From Clostridium vitabionis (GTDB lineage Bacteria > Bacillota > Clostridia > Lachnospirales > Lachnospiraceae), in NCBI RefSeq assembly GCF_015351765.1, contig NZ_JADKQA010000001.1, positions 248,001-312,000 on the forward strand: 64,000 bases of DNA. The letters run 5' to 3'. This document shows positions 1 to 9,076 of this stretch, piece by piece; position 1 is the first letter of the stretch; each line of letters begins with the position of its first letter. The notes below the pieces were generated by a model. The model saw only the letters and a program-made list of their open reading frames with translations, searched no databases and had not been told where the DNA came from. A program made the translations under genes and the position numbers.

Positions 1-1
1 C

Positions 2-853
2 AAGAAACCTCAGTATGATTTAGTTTGGAACAGAGACTATTCTTTATCGAAAAACTGTTTTTCTGTGAATACGCTTAATGGTCGTGTTAAACTGCCATAT
101 TTCACTGAAGGCATGTCTAAATATTTTGACCACACAATCTATAAGTTTGGTACAGCTAAGCTCACAAAAAAGCATGGCAAATATTATCTTCACATACCAG
201 TCACTTTTGATGTTGAAGAAAGTAATATTTCTGACATCTGTAATGTTGTAGGCATTGACAGAGGTATTAACTTTGTTGTTGCAACCTACGACAGTAAGCA
301 CAAGTCTGGATTTGTAAGCGGGAAAGCTATCAAGCAGAGACGTGCTAGCTATTCCAAGCTTCGCAAAGAACTCCAAATGCGACAGACACCTTCAGCAAGA
401 AGAAGACTGAAAGCTATTGGTCAGCGAGAAAACCGTTGGATGCAGGATGTGAACCATTGTGTATCAAAGGCACTCGTTGAATCTAACCCAAAGCATACTC
501 TTTTCGTACTTGAAGATTTGACAGGTGTTCGTAATGCCACAGAACGTGTGAGAACAAAAAATCGCTATGTTTCTGTATCGTGGGCGTTTTATGACCTCAA
601 ACAAAAATTAATTTACAAGGCAAAACAGAATCAATCTTCTGTAATAAAGGTTGACCCTCGTTATACGAGTCAGTGCTGTCCTTTGTGTGGACATACTGAA
701 AAGGCTAACCGTAACAAGAAGATACATTTGTTTACTTGCAAAAACTGTGGCTATAAATCAAACGATGACCGCATTGGAGCTATGAATCTGTATCGTATGG
801 GAATAAGCTATCTTGCTGATAGTCAAGTACCTGATACAGTTGCAGCAGAGTAA
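2..853 (+). CDS. tnpB: TnpB, RNA-guided nuclease of an IS200/IS605-type element (5' end off window)
   Basis: The reading frame is open from base 2, so the N-terminus lies outside the window; 283 codons are visible. The three RuvC-like acidic positions are recognisable: Asp in VGIDRGI, Glu in VLEDLTG and Asp in SNDDRIGA. Between the last two is a four-Cys zinc ribbon (CPLC and CKNC pairs). TnpB proteins are RNA-guided DNA endonucleases encoded by IS200/IS605 and IS607 elements, and they use an RNA made from the element's right end. The catalytic residues look intact, so the nuclease may be active. No TnpA transposase is visible; it would lie upstream or be absent. Codon use is AT-rich and unlike the ftsH gene that follows, which fits a mobile origin. 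Confidence 0.93.
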   Translation, partial: KKPQYDLVWNRDYSLSKNCFSVNTLNGRVKLPYFTEGMSKYFDHTIYKFGTAKLTKKHGKYYLHIPVTFDVEESNISDICNVVGIDRGINFVVATYDSKHKSGFVSGKAIKQRRASYSKLRKELQMRQTPSARRRLKAIGQRENRWMQDVNHCVSKALVESNPKHTLFVLEDLTGVRNATERVRTKNRYVSVSWAFYDLKQKLIYKAKQNQSSVIKVDPRYTSQCCPLCGHTEKANRNKKIHLFTCKNCGYKSNDDRIGAMNLYRMGISYLADSQVPDTVAAE

Positions 854-1001
854 ACTTTGCTGCAAGGGGTGCTGTCAGCCACCCCATGATGTAACGCCAC
901 TTTAGATAGCAATATCTATTGAGGTTAAAGGTCGGAGACGCAAGTCGTTAGTACGACTGGGCAGTTACAAGCCCATGACCTTTAGGTCGTGGGTAGTTGA
1001 C
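854..1001 (+). ncRNA. Right end of the TnpB element and probable omega (guide) RNA scaffold
   Basis: The 148 bases after the tnpB stop can fold into several hairpins: GGGGTG/CACCCC at 866-885, an AGATA/TATCT stem near 905-918, an AGTCG/CGACT stem near 943-958, and a terminal stem CCCATGACC/GGTCGTGGG at 972-993. A stem of that last type followed by TAGTTGAC is typical of IS605-family right ends. In characterised TnpB systems the scaffold RNA covers the tnpB 3' end and the element's right end, and the guide is the flanking host DNA. Here the guide would begin at about 1002, in the ftsH upstream region. The exact ends of the RNA are inferred. Confidence 0.6.
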
Positions 1002-1032
1002 AAAGTTTATCTTTTTTTCAGCATTTCCAGGG

Positions 1033-1061
1033 GTGACAACAGGCTTTCCCTGTGCTATAAA
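1033..1061 (+). promoter_or_regulatory. Probable sigma-A promoter of ftsH
   Basis: GTGACA at 1033-1038 and TATAAA at 1056-1061 are separated by 17 bases. The pair lies about 90 bases upstream of the ftsH start and wholly in host DNA beyond the element's right end, so the insertion appears to have left the promoter intact. Confidence 0.6.
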
Positions 1062-1151
1062 TAAGATTAGCAGCCGGACACAAAGGTGAGTAATATCGCC
1101 TGTGGCAGCATTTTCCAGTAAAGTATTCGTAGGAGAGATGGAGGATCATGC

Positions 1152-3035
1152 ATGAATGAAATCAAACAGCCGGACAAACGGCCTCTCATCTACTACTATC
1201 TGATTGCGATCGTTGTTGTTCTTCTGCTTAACAGCCTTCTCGTCCCGATGTACGCGAAGCGCAGTGTCAAGGAAGTCGATTACGGCACTTTCATGACGAT
1301 GACCGAAGATAATGAGATCAGCAAGGTAGAGATTGAGTCCAACAAGATTATCTTTGAGGATAAAAACAGCCAGGTTTACCAGACCGGCATCGTGAGCGAC
1401 CCGGAGCTGACGGACCGCCTGCACGAACACAATGTCGAATTTTCCGGGCAGATCGTCGAGCAGACATCGCCGATCGTCAGCTTCCTGGTATCCTGGGTGC
1501 TCCCGATCGCGATTTTCTGGGCGCTCGGGCAGTACTTGTCGAAGCGGATGATGAAGAATCTCGGCGGGCCGGACGCCATGTCATTTGGCATGGGCAAGAG
1601 CAACGCGAGGGTTTACGTCAAGTCGTCCAACGGCATCCGGTTCTCCGATGTCGCCGGCGAGGATGAGGCGAAGGAGAACCTTCAGGAGATTGTCGATTAC
1701 CTGCATGATCCCGGCAGGTACAAGGAAATCGGTGCAAGCATGCCGAAGGGCATCCTCCTGGTCGGCCCTCCGGGTACCGGCAAGACCATGCTGGCAAAGG
1801 CGGTTGCCGGCGAGGCAAATGTCCCATTCTTCAGCATGTCCGGTTCCGAGTTCGTTGAGATGTTCGTCGGCATGGGCGCGTCCAAGGTCCGTGACCTGTT
1901 CAAGCAGGCCAAGGAGAAGGCTCCCTGCATTGTCTTTATCGATGAGATCGATGCGATCGGCAAAAAGAGGGATGGTGGCAATTTCGGCGGGAACGACGAG
2001 CGTGAGCAGACACTGAACCAGCTGCTCACGGAGATGGACGGTTTCGAGGACAACAGCGGGGTGATTATCCTTGCCGCGACCAACCGTCCAGAGTCCCTGG
2101 ATCCGGCGCTCACGCGCCCGGGCCGGTTTGACCGGAGGGTTCCGGTGGAGCTGCCCGATCTCAAAGGGCGTGAAGCAATCCTCAGGGTACACGCGAAGAA
2201 GATACGCGTGGCGGATAACGTCGATTACGCGAAAATCGCCCGCATGTCCTCCGGCGCATCCGGCGCCGAGCTGGCGAATATCGTCAACGAGGCTGCCCTC
2301 CGTGCCGTCCGCGACAACAGAAGGTGCGCGACGGAGCAGGATTTTGAGGAGAGCATTGAGGTTGTCATTGCCGGCTACCAGAAGAAGAACGCGATCCTGA
2401 CCAACAAGGAGAAGCTGATTGTCGCTTATCATGAGATCGGCCACGCCCTCGTCGCTGCGAAGCAGACGAACTCCGCCCCGGTACAGAAGATTACAATCAT
2501 CCCGCGCACATCCGGCGCGCTCGGCTACACCATGCAGGTGGAGGAGGGCAATCACTACCTGATGAGCAAGGTGGAGCTGGAGAATAAGATCGCTACGCTG
2601 ACCGGCGGACGCGCGGCTGAGGAGGTTGTCTTCAACACTGTGACTACCGGTGCGAGCAACGATATCGAGCAGGCAACCAAACTTGCCCGGGCGATGATCA
2701 CCCGTTACGGCATGTCGGATGACTTTGACATGGTCGCCATGGAAACGGTGACTAACCAGTATCTCGGCGGCGATGCCACGCTTGCCTGCTCTCCGGAGAC
2801 CCAGAAAGATATCGATGCCAGGGTGGTCGAGCTCGTCCGGAGAGAGCACGAGAAGGCGAAGGAGATCCTGCGCCAGAACCGCCGCAAGATGGATGAGCTG
2901 GCCAAGTTCCTCTACGAGAAGGAGACCATCACCGGCGACGAGTTTATGGAGATTCTGCAGAAGCCTGGAGATATCTGGCAGGATGCACCGGAAGCCGGAG
3001 CTGCTGCCCAGGACAGCGCCAAGCCGGAGCAGTGA
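1152..3035 (+). CDS. ftsH: ATP-dependent zinc metalloprotease FtsH
   Basis: FtsH is a membrane-anchored AAA+ protease that extracts and degrades membrane and short-lived cytosolic proteins as a hexamer. The 627-residue product has two N-terminal membrane segments (about residues 11-31 and 107-127) around a short extracytoplasmic domain. The AAA domain follows with Walker A GPPGTGKT (205-212), Walker [11 protein letters not shown] (251-260) and a second region of homology ending RPGRFDR. The M41 peptidase domain has the zinc motif HEIGH at 417-421. Length and motifs are complete. ATG 1152 is preceded by a GGAGG-type site. The gene appears monocistronic, with its own promoter upstream and a strong hairpin downstream. 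Confidence 0.97.
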   Translation: MNEIKQPDKRPLIYYYLIAIVVVLLLNSLLVPMYAKRSVKEVDYGTFMTMTEDNEISKVEIESNKIIFEDKNSQVYQTGIVSDPELTDRLHEHNVEFSGQIVEQTSPIVSFLVSWVLPIAIFWALGQYLSKRMMKNLGGPDAMSFGMGKSNARVYVKSSNGIRFSDVAGEDEAKENLQEIVDYLHDPGRYKEIGASMPKGILLVGPPGTGKTMLAKAVAGEANVPFFSMSGSEFVEMFVGMGASKVRDLFKQAKEKAPCIVFIDEIDAIGKKRDGGNFGGNDEREQTLNQLLTEMDGFEDNSGVIILAATNRPESLDPALTRPGRFDRRVPVELPDLKGREAILRVHAKKIRVADNVDYAKIARMSSGASGAELANIVNEAALRAVRDNRRCATEQDFEESIEVVIAGYQKKNAILTNKEKLIVAYHEIGHALVAAKQTNSAPVQKITIIPRTSGALGYTMQVEEGNHYLMSKVELENKIATLTGGRAAEEVVFNTVTTGASNDIEQATKLARAMITRYGMSDDFDMVAMETVTNQYLGGDATLACSPETQKDIDARVVELVRREHEKAKEILRQNRRKMDELAKFLYEKETITGDEFMEILQKPGDIWQDAPEAGAAAQDSAKPEQ

Positions 3036-3089
3036 AATCGCCCAAAACAGGATAAAGCCAGAACAGTGAAATTGCTTGTAACACGATAA
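3022..3089 (+). repeat. Imperfect 34-bp tandem duplication across the ftsH stop codon
   Basis: Bases 3022-3055, which contain the last ftsH codons and the stop, are followed directly by a second copy at 3056-3089. By eye 26 of 34 positions match, including the segment AGCAGTGAAAT or AACAGTGAAAT around the stop. The second copy is not translated. Confidence 0.7.
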
Positions 3090-3117
3090 GGCTGGAACCG
3101 GATTCCGGCATATCCGC

Positions 3118-3168
3118 GGAGCCGCGGCTTCCCGTTTCTTGCGGGGGCGCGGCTCCGTGTTCTCTTTT
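3118..3168 (+). terminator. Rho-independent terminator of ftsH
   Basis: A perfect 9-bp stem GGAGCCGCG/CGCGGCTCC (3118-3126 with 3148-3156), extended by an inner CCCG/CGGG pairing, is followed by a T-rich run at 3157-3168. Confidence 0.8.
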
Positions 3169-3216
3169 ACAGGGTGGGGATTATTTCCGGCGCAGGTGCC
3201 GCGATGGCGCATTTTC

Positions 3217-3245
3217 TTGCGCAGTGTAATTTCTTGGTCTATAAT
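3217..3245 (+). promoter_or_regulatory. Probable sigma-A promoter of the nusB-recN gene string
   Basis: TTGCGC at 3217-3222, a 17-base spacer and a consensus TATAAT at 3240-3245 lie about 60 bases before nusB. The genes from nusB to the MocR-type gene overlap or nearly touch, so this may drive the whole string. Confidence 0.6.
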
Positions 3246-3304
3246 GAATTGATAAGTAATCGTTACAGGAAAGTAAGTGCTGCCGCGAGACGGGAGAATG
3301 GAAG

Positions 3305-3751
3305 ATGACTAGACGAGAATTGAGGGAACATTGCTTTAAGCTGCTGTTCTGCACCGCGTTTTATCCGGAGGAGGAGAGGGCGGAGCAGATTGAGCAGTAT
3401 TTTGCCGAGCCTGCCGAGAAAGACTACAATGAGGAAACCATGCAGGAGGAAACGGTTCATGATCCCGCCATGGATGTCTATGACGGCGGATACGTCCGCG
3501 CCAAGGTGGAGAAAATCCTCGAAAAGATTCCCGAGCTTGACGCGGAGATTGACAAGGTCGCCAAGGGCTGGACGACCAGCCGGATGGGCCGGGAGGAGCT
3601 GACAATTCTCCGGCTGGCGCTCTATGAGATGCGCTGCGAGGACGATGTTCCGGATAAGGTGGCCATCAATGAGGCTGTGGAGCTGGCGAAGAAGTTCGGC
3701 GGGAGGGATTCCGCCCCGTTTGTGAACGGCATTCTGGCCAAGCTGGTGTGA
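3305..3751 (+). CDS. nusB: Transcription antitermination factor NusB
   Basis: NusB binds boxA RNA together with NusE (ribosomal protein S10) and supports processive rRNA transcription. The 148-residue product has the usual start ([14 protein letters not shown]) and the conserved C-terminal helices with [15 protein letters not shown]-like and FVNGILAKL-like segments, here [16 protein letters not shown] and [11 protein letters not shown]. There is an unusually acidic stretch at about residues 18-60. It starts the string of overlapping genes and ends one base before xseA, a position also seen in other Clostridia. Confidence 0.95.
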   Translation: MTRRELREHCFKLLFCTAFYPEEERAEQIEQYFAEPAEKDYNEETMQEETVHDPAMDVYDGGYVRAKVEKILEKIPELDAEIDKVAKGWTTSRMGREELTILRLALYEMRCEDDVPDKVAINEAVELAKKFGGRDSAPFVNGILAKLV

Positions 3752-3752
3752 C

Positions 3753-5153
3753 ATGGCGGGCAGGGTGAATGTCTACTCCGTATCGCAGGTCAGCGCCTAC
3801 ATCAAAAATATGTTCGCCCAGGACTATGCCCTGAACCGTATATCCGTGAAGGGAGAAATCTCCAATCTCAAATATCACAGTTCAGGACATATTTATTTTA
3901 CGCTGAAAGACCGGGGCGCCCAGATCTCCTGTGTCATGTTTGCCAGCTGGAGGGCGGGGCTCGGCTTCCGCATGGAGGACGGGCAGCAGGTTGTCGCCTC
4001 AGGAAGTGTGGAAGTTTATGAAAAATACGGCGGCTATCAGCTCTATGCTCGTTCCATCGAACTTGCCGGCGCCGGAGATCTTTATGCGAAATACGAGAAG
4101 CTGAAAAGAGATCTCGAGGCGGAGGGGCTCTTTGACCGGGCACACAAGAAACCGATTCCCCGGTACGCGAGAACCGTCGGTATCGTGACCGCGGACACCG
4201 GCGCGGCGATCCACGACATCATGCGGATTGCCTCCCGGCGGAATCCTTATGTCCAGCTGATTCTCTGCCCCGCCAAGGTACAGGGGGAGGGGGCAGCGGA
4301 AAGCATCGTCCGGGGGATCCGGCGGCTGGATGCCATGGGGCTTGATATCCTCATTGTCGGGCGGGGCGGCGGGTCCTTCGAGGATCTGTTCTGCTTCAGC
4401 GAGGAGGCGGTTGTCCGGGCGGTCTATGCGGCAAAAACGCCGATCATCTCGGCGGTAGGGCATGACGTCGATTATCCGATCTCGGATTTTGCGGCGGATC
4501 TCCGGGCGGCGACGCCGTCGGACGCCGCCGAGCTGGCCGTCTATGACGTGAATCTCCTGGAATCGCAGATCGCGGGCGCGGGGGAACGGCTCAACCTGGC
4601 TATCGACGGGGTTCTCAAGGCAAAGCGGCACGCGCTCCGGCAGTACGCGCTGGCACTTCACGGACACAGCCCGGCGCGGGAACTCAATTCCCGCCGGCAG
4701 CGCCTCGCGGATCTCGCAGACCGGATGGAGGCGGGGCTTTACCGGAAGATTTCCGGGAAGAAGGATCTTCTCGGTCAGCGCCGGGCGGCGCTTTCGCGCG
4801 GAATCCGGATGCTTTTCAAGGAGCGGCGCCAGCGCCTCGCGGTGCTTGCGGGGAAACTGGACGGGCGCTCTCCCTTGAAGAAGGTCAGCGGCGGTTTCGG
4901 CTTTGTGACCGATGACCGCGGACAGGGGCTGACCAGCATCTTTGATGCCCTGCCGGGAGAGCCGGTCCATATCCGGATCAGCGACGGCAGGATCGATGCG
5001 CGGGTTACCGGCACCGAGCCGGACGGCACCGCGGAGAGCGCGGCGGGCGCCGGGAAGCGTGGCACCGCGGAGAGCGCGGCGGGCGCCGGGAAGCGTGGCA
5101 TTACGGGAATTCCGGCGGGCGCCGGGAAGGACAGGGAGGAAGATCATGAGTGA
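3753..5153 (+). CDS. xseA: Exodeoxyribonuclease VII large subunit
   Basis: XseA is the catalytic subunit of exonuclease VII, which degrades single-stranded DNA from both ends. The 466-residue product has an N-terminal OB-fold domain (about 1-105), then the family motifs VGIVTADTGAAIHD (about 142-155), GRGGGSFEDL (203-212) and GHDVDYPISDFAADLRAATP (236-255), and a long coiled region. The extreme C-terminus carries a low-complexity Gly/Ala/Lys tail encoded by 36-bp tandem repeats, which is not part of the family domain. The xseB start overlaps the last 8 bases. Confidence 0.95.
   Translation: MAGRVNVYSVSQVSAYIKNMFAQDYALNRISVKGEISNLKYHSSGHIYFTLKDRGAQISCVMFASWRAGLGFRMEDGQQVVASGSVEVYEKYGGYQLYARSIELAGAGDLYAKYEKLKRDLEAEGLFDRAHKKPIPRYARTVGIVTADTGAAIHDIMRIASRRNPYVQLILCPAKVQGEGAAESIVRGIRRLDAMGLDILIVGRGGGSFEDLFCFSEEAVVRAVYAAKTPIISAVGHDVDYPISDFAADLRAATPSDAAELAVYDVNLLESQIAGAGERLNLAIDGVLKAKRHALRQYALALHGHSPARELNSRRQRLADLADRMEAGLYRKISGKKDLLGQRRAALSRGIRMLFKERRQRLAVLAGKLDGRSPLKKVSGGFGFVTDDRGQGLTSIFDALPGEPVHIRISDGRIDARVTGTEPDGTAESAAGAGKRGTAESAAGAGKRGITGIPAGAGKDREEDHE
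5025..5132 (+). repeat. 36-bp in-frame tandem repeat in the 3' end of xseA
   Basis: Two identical 36-bp units (5025-5060 and 5061-5096) are followed by a third, degenerate unit from 5097. Each encodes 12 residues of the type GTAESAAGAGKR. Unit length is a multiple of three, so copy-number change would keep the frame. Confidence 0.85.
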
Positions 5154-5373
5154 GGAAAAAAAGAGCGGGGAAGACCTGGGCACACTGTCTATCGAAGAAA
5201 TGTTCCAGCGCATCGAGGCCATCGTCGGGGAGATGGACGACAGCAGCCTTCCACTTGAGAAGGCATTTTCCGACTATGCCGTGGGCATGAAGCTCGTGAA
5301 GGAAGCCGGTGAGCGTATCGACCACGTGGAGAAGCAGATCCGCGTTCTCGCGGGGGAAGATGAGGAAGCGTGA
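5146..5373 (+). CDS. xseB: Exodeoxyribonuclease VII small subunit
   Basis: XseB associates in several copies with XseA and is needed for exonuclease VII activity. The 75-residue product has the family core (LSIEEMFQRIEAIVGEMDDSSLPLEKAFSDY split over residues 15-45) and an acidic C-terminus. ATG 5146 lies inside the end of xseA and is preceded by AGGGAGGAAG, so translation is probably coupled. The stop overlaps the next start in the arrangement TGATG. Confidence 0.95.
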   Translation: MSEEKKSGEDLGTLSIEEMFQRIEAIVGEMDDSSLPLEKAFSDYAVGMKLVKEAGERIDHVEKQIRVLAGEDEEA

Positions 5374-6260
5374 TGGAGAAACGGATGTCGTTTGAGATAA
5401 TGCGCGAGGAGGTGGACGGGATCGTCTGCCATTACCTTCCGGAGGAGGACGGCGCCCAGAAGACGGTGCTCAGGGCGATGAATTACAGCATCCAGGCGGG
5501 AGGAAAGCGGCTGCGCCCGATGATGATGCGGGAGGTGTACCGCCTGTTCGGCGGAGCTGGGCAGGAGATCGAGCCGTTCATGGCGGCCATCGAGATGATC
5601 CACACCTCCTCCCTGATTCATGACGACCTTCCGTGCATGGATAATGACCGGTATCGGAGAGGGAAGCTGACCGCGTGGGCGGTTTATGGCGAGGATATGG
5701 GAACACTCGCCGGCGATGGGCTGATGATCTACGCCTTTGAGACGGCGGCGAAGGCGCTGCCGATGACGGACAGCCCGGAGAAGGTTCTGCGCTGCATGGA
5801 GATTCTCGCCCGGAAGACCGGGGTCTACGGCATGATCGGCGGCCAGACCGCGGACGTCGAGCTGACCGGGAAGAAGATCCCGATGGATACGCTGTCATTC
5901 ATCTACCGGCTGAAAACCGGCGCGCTTCTCGAGGCATCGATGATGATCGGTGCCGTGATGGCCGGGGCATCCGAGGAAAATGTGCGAAAGGTGGAACAGA
6001 TGGCCGGGGATGTCGGCCTCGCGTTCCAGATCGAGGATGATATCCTGGATATGACCGGGACGACGGAGGAGATCGGTAAGCCCTCGGGCAGCGACGAGCG
6101 GAATGAGAAGACCACCTGGGTGACGGAGAAGGGGCTTACCGCTTCCTACGCAGAGGCGGAGGCGCTCTCTGCCGAGGCCTTGGCCATTCTCCGGGAACTC
6201 CCGGGGAGCAATCCCTTCCTGGAGGAATTGATCCGGAAGCTGGTGAACAGGAAAAAGTGA
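5373..6260 (+). CDS. ispA: Polyprenyl (farnesyl/geranylgeranyl) diphosphate synthase
   Basis: The enzyme condenses IPP with allylic diphosphates to make C15 or C20 precursors for quinones and undecaprenyl phosphate. The 295-residue product has the first Asp-rich motif DDLPCMD (84-90) and the second DDILD (222-226), plus the GGKR substrate-binding segment near residue 43. The start is taken as ATG 5373, which overlaps the xseB stop; GTG 5370 and ATG 5385 are alternatives. Its place between xseB and dxs, which feeds the same MEP pathway, is the common clostridial arrangement. Chain-length specificity cannot be fixed from sequence alone. Confidence 0.93.
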   Translation: MEKRMSFEIMREEVDGIVCHYLPEEDGAQKTVLRAMNYSIQAGGKRLRPMMMREVYRLFGGAGQEIEPFMAAIEMIHTSSLIHDDLPCMDNDRYRRGKLTAWAVYGEDMGTLAGDGLMIYAFETAAKALPMTDSPEKVLRCMEILARKTGVYGMIGGQTADVELTGKKIPMDTLSFIYRLKTGALLEASMMIGAVMAGASEENVRKVEQMAGDVGLAFQIEDDILDMTGTTEEIGKPSGSDERNEKTTWVTEKGLTASYAEAEALSAEALAILRELPGSNPFLEELIRKLVNRKK

Positions 6261-6270
6261 GGCGGGAATC

Positions 6271-8169
6271 TTGATTCTAGACAATATCCACGGACCCGAA
6301 GACGTAAAGCGGCTGAATTATCGCCAGCTGGACCGGCTGGCGGCGGAGATCCGGACTTTCCTGATCGAAACCATCAGCCACACCGGCGGCCATCTGGCCT
6401 CCAATCTCGGTGTGGTGGAGCTGACGATCGCCCTGTTCCGGGCATTTGACCTGCCCGCGGACAAAATCATCTGGGATGTGGGGCACCAGTCCTATACACA
6501 CAAGATTCTCAGCGGGCGGAAGGACGCATTTTCCAATCTGCGCCAGTTCCATGGCATGAGCGGCTTTCCGAAGCGCTGCGAGAGCGAATTTGACGCTTTT
6601 GATACCGGGCACAGCTCAACCTCCATCTCGGCGGGGCTCGGCATCGCCCAGGCGCGGGATATCCTGGGGGAGAGCTACCGGGTGATCTCCGTCATCGGCG
6701 ACGGCGCCCTGACCGGCGGCATGGCCTACGAGGCACTGAACAATGCGGGGCGGATGAAGACAAATTTTATCATTGTCCTGAATGACAACCACATGTCCAT
6801 CGCGGAAAATGTGGGCGGCATGTCCCGCTATCTCAACAGCCTCCGGACCGATGAAGGGTATAACGAATTTAAGAAGAAGGTCAGCAGCTCGCTTTCGAGC
6901 ATACCTGTCGTCGGCGATCATGTGGTAAACACCCTGATGCGCACGAAAAACAGCATCAAATCGCTGTTTGTGCCGGGCATGCTGTTCGAGGATATGGGCA
7001 TCACCTACCTCGGCCCTGTGGACGGGCACAATGTGGAGCAGCTGGTCCGCACCTTCCGCGAGGCGAAAAAGGTGCGGCACGCGGTGATCGTCCATGTGGT
7101 GACCAAAAAGGGCAGGGGATATGAGCCGGCGGAGGAGAACCCGACCCGTTTCCACGGCATCGGCCCGTTCGACATCAAGACGGGAAAGGAGCTTAACCCG
7201 AATCCGGCGCCGACCTACACAGACGTATTCTCACGGGAGATCTGCCGCCTTGCGGAGAAGGACCGGCGGATCGTCGCCCTGACCGCGGCTATGCCGGACG
7301 GAACCGGCCTCCGGGAATTTTCCCGAAGGTTCCCGGACCGCTTTTTTGACGTGGGGATCGCCGAACAGCACGCGGTGACGAGCGCCGCGGGCATGGCGGC
7401 GGCAGGCCTCAAGCCGGTGGTCTGCGTCTACTCCTCGTTCCTGCAGCGGGGATACGACCAGATTGTCCATGATGTCTGTCTCCAGAACCTCCCGGTGGTC
7501 TTCTGCGTCGACCGCGCGGGCATCGTGGGGGCGGACGGGGAGACCCACCAGGGGATTTTTGACCTATCCTATCTCTCCATGATCCCCAATATGACGGTGA
7601 TGGCGCCGAAGAACCTGTGGGAGCTGCAGGATATGCTGCGGTTTGCCTTCGCCCTGGAAAAGCCCTGCGCGATCCGCTACCCGAGAGGCGCCGCCTATCA
7701 GGGGCTGGGAACCTCAGCAGCGGCGATTGTCCACGGGAAGAGCGAGATTCTCGGGAAAGAGGAGAGCGGGACGGCGCTTCTTGCCCTGGGAAGCATGGTC
7801 AGCTGCGCCGAGCATATCCAGCGGAAGCTCCGTGACCGCGGGTTCCCGTCGACGCTGGTCAATGCCCGCTTCGCGAAGCCGGTGGATACGGAGGTGATCG
7901 ACCGCCTCACCGCATCTCACCGGAATATCGTTACGTTGGAGGAAAATGTCGCCCGCGGGGGATACGGGGAGAGGATCACCGACTATGTGCAGAAACATTT
8001 TCCCGAGATCCGGGTGGTCAACATCGCCCTGCCGGACGCATATATTGAACATGGCAATGTCTCCCTGCTCCGCGAAAAGCTCGGCATCGACAGCGATTCC
8101 ATCCTCCGGCGGCTTGATCGGGAGATTTTCGACGGAAAACTGGGGACGGAGAAGGAGGAGGTCCGATGA
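6271..8169 (+). CDS. dxs: 1-deoxy-D-xylulose-5-phosphate synthase
   Basis: Dxs condenses pyruvate and glyceraldehyde 3-phosphate with thiamin diphosphate as cofactor, the first step of the MEP isoprenoid pathway. The 632-residue product has the N-terminal SHTGGHLASNLG motif with its catalytic His (about 37-48), the TPP motif GDGALTGGMAYEALNN (about 143-158), the DRAGIVGADGETHQG motif in the pyrimidine-binding domain, and a transketolase C-terminal domain. TTG 6271 is used because ILDNIHGPEDVK matches the conserved N-terminus; no better start is present. Dependence on thiamin diphosphate links it to the thi operon at 54,316-58,292. Confidence 0.96.
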   Translation: MILDNIHGPEDVKRLNYRQLDRLAAEIRTFLIETISHTGGHLASNLGVVELTIALFRAFDLPADKIIWDVGHQSYTHKILSGRKDAFSNLRQFHGMSGFPKRCESEFDAFDTGHSSTSISAGLGIAQARDILGESYRVISVIGDGALTGGMAYEALNNAGRMKTNFIIVLNDNHMSIAENVGGMSRYLNSLRTDEGYNEFKKKVSSSLSSIPVVGDHVVNTLMRTKNSIKSLFVPGMLFEDMGITYLGPVDGHNVEQLVRTFREAKKVRHAVIVHVVTKKGRGYEPAEENPTRFHGIGPFDIKTGKELNPNPAPTYTDVFSREICRLAEKDRRIVALTAAMPDGTGLREFSRRFPDRFFDVGIAEQHAVTSAAGMAAAGLKPVVCVYSSFLQRGYDQIVHDVCLQNLPVVFCVDRAGIVGADGETHQGIFDLSYLSMIPNMTVMAPKNLWELQDMLRFAFALEKPCAIRYPRGAAYQGLGTSAAAIVHGKSEILGKEESGTALLALGSMVSCAEHIQRKLRDRGFPSTLVNARFAKPVDTEVIDRLTASHRNIVTLEENVARGGYGERITDYVQKHFPEIRVVNIALPDAYIEHGNVSLLREKLGIDSDSILRRLDREIFDGKLGTEKEEVR

Positions 8170-8999
8170 AGGAGAGGCTTGATGTGCTCCTGGTCAGCCG
8201 GGGGCTTGCGGAATCCCGGGAAAAGGCAAAGATCATCATCATGTCCGGGATTGTCTACGTGAACAACCAGAAGGAGGATAAAGCCGGCAGCATGTTCCCG
8301 GCGGACGCCCCCATCGAGGTTCGGGGCGAGAAACTCCGGTATGTGAGCCGCGGCGGGCTGAAGCTGGAGAAGGCGATGCAGGTCTTCCCCATATCCCTTG
8401 ACGGCGCGGTCTGCATGGACGTCGGCGCGAGCACCGGCGGATTTACGGACTGTATGCTGCAGAACGGGGCGGAAAAAGTGTATTCCATCGACGTCGGGCA
8501 CGGGCAGCTCGCCTGGAAGCTGAGAAATGATCCCCGGGTGGTCTGCATGGAAAAGACGAATATCCGGTTTGTGAAGCCGGAGGACATCGGGGAGGCGGTG
8601 GATTTCTCCTCGATCGATGTGTCGTTCATTTCCCTGACGCTTGTCCTCCCGGTGGTCTTCTCCATCCTCCGTGCCGGCGGGGAAGTGACCGCGCTGATTA
8701 AGCCGCAGTTTGAGGCAGGCAGGGAGAAAGTTGGGAAGAAGGGCGTCGTCCGCGATCCGGAGGTGCACTGCGAGGTGATCAGAAAAATCTGGGATTTCGC
8801 CGCCGGAGCCGGCTTTATCCCGAAGGGGCTTGATTTCTCGCCGATCCGCGGCCCGGAAGGCAATATCGAGTATCTCCTGTATCTCGGAAAGCCGGCCGGT
8901 GCTCCTGTCCCGGCCATGGCACCGCCGGAGGATATGGCGGATGAGGAGGAGAAGATCCGCTCGACGGTCGCGGCGGCACACGCCGCGCTTGACCGCTGA
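8166..8999 (+). CDS. tlyA: TlyA-family rRNA 2'-O-methyltransferase / hemolysin-like protein
   Basis: Members methylate 16S and/or 23S rRNA riboses in species where this was tested. The 277-residue product has an N-terminal S4 RNA-binding domain (about 3-65) and an FtsJ/RrmJ-type Rossmann methyltransferase domain with the SAM segment DVGASTGGFTDCML (about 88-101). A C-terminal tail of about 30 residues is Pro/Ala/Glu-rich. The start overlaps the dxs stop by 4 bases (ATGA). The neighbours are those of the conserved dxs-tlyA-nadK string. Confidence 0.93.
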   Translation: MKERLDVLLVSRGLAESREKAKIIIMSGIVYVNNQKEDKAGSMFPADAPIEVRGEKLRYVSRGGLKLEKAMQVFPISLDGAVCMDVGASTGGFTDCMLQNGAEKVYSIDVGHGQLAWKLRNDPRVVCMEKTNIRFVKPEDIGEAVDFSSIDVSFISLTLVLPVVFSILRAGGEVTALIKPQFEAGREKVGKKGVVRDPEVHCEVIRKIWDFAAGAGFIPKGLDFSPIRGPEGNIEYLLYLGKPAGAPVPAMAPPEDMADEEEKIRSTVAAAHAALDR

Positions 9000-9076
9000 C
9001 CGGGGAAGATCGGAGCAGGGCAGGCAGAGCGCAGGGAAGACAGCAGGAGAGAGGACGGCAGGGAAGAACACAGGCG

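Noticed and set aside
997-1025. TTGACA made at the edge of the TnpB element as an ftsH promoter
   Set aside because: No acceptable -10 lies 16-18 bases downstream (AGCATT). The pair at 1033-1061 is much better.
1581-3212. A 543-codon minus-strand frame opposite ftsH
   Set aside because: Antisense to a well-supported ftsH, Arg/Leu/His-rich and without a recognisable domain.
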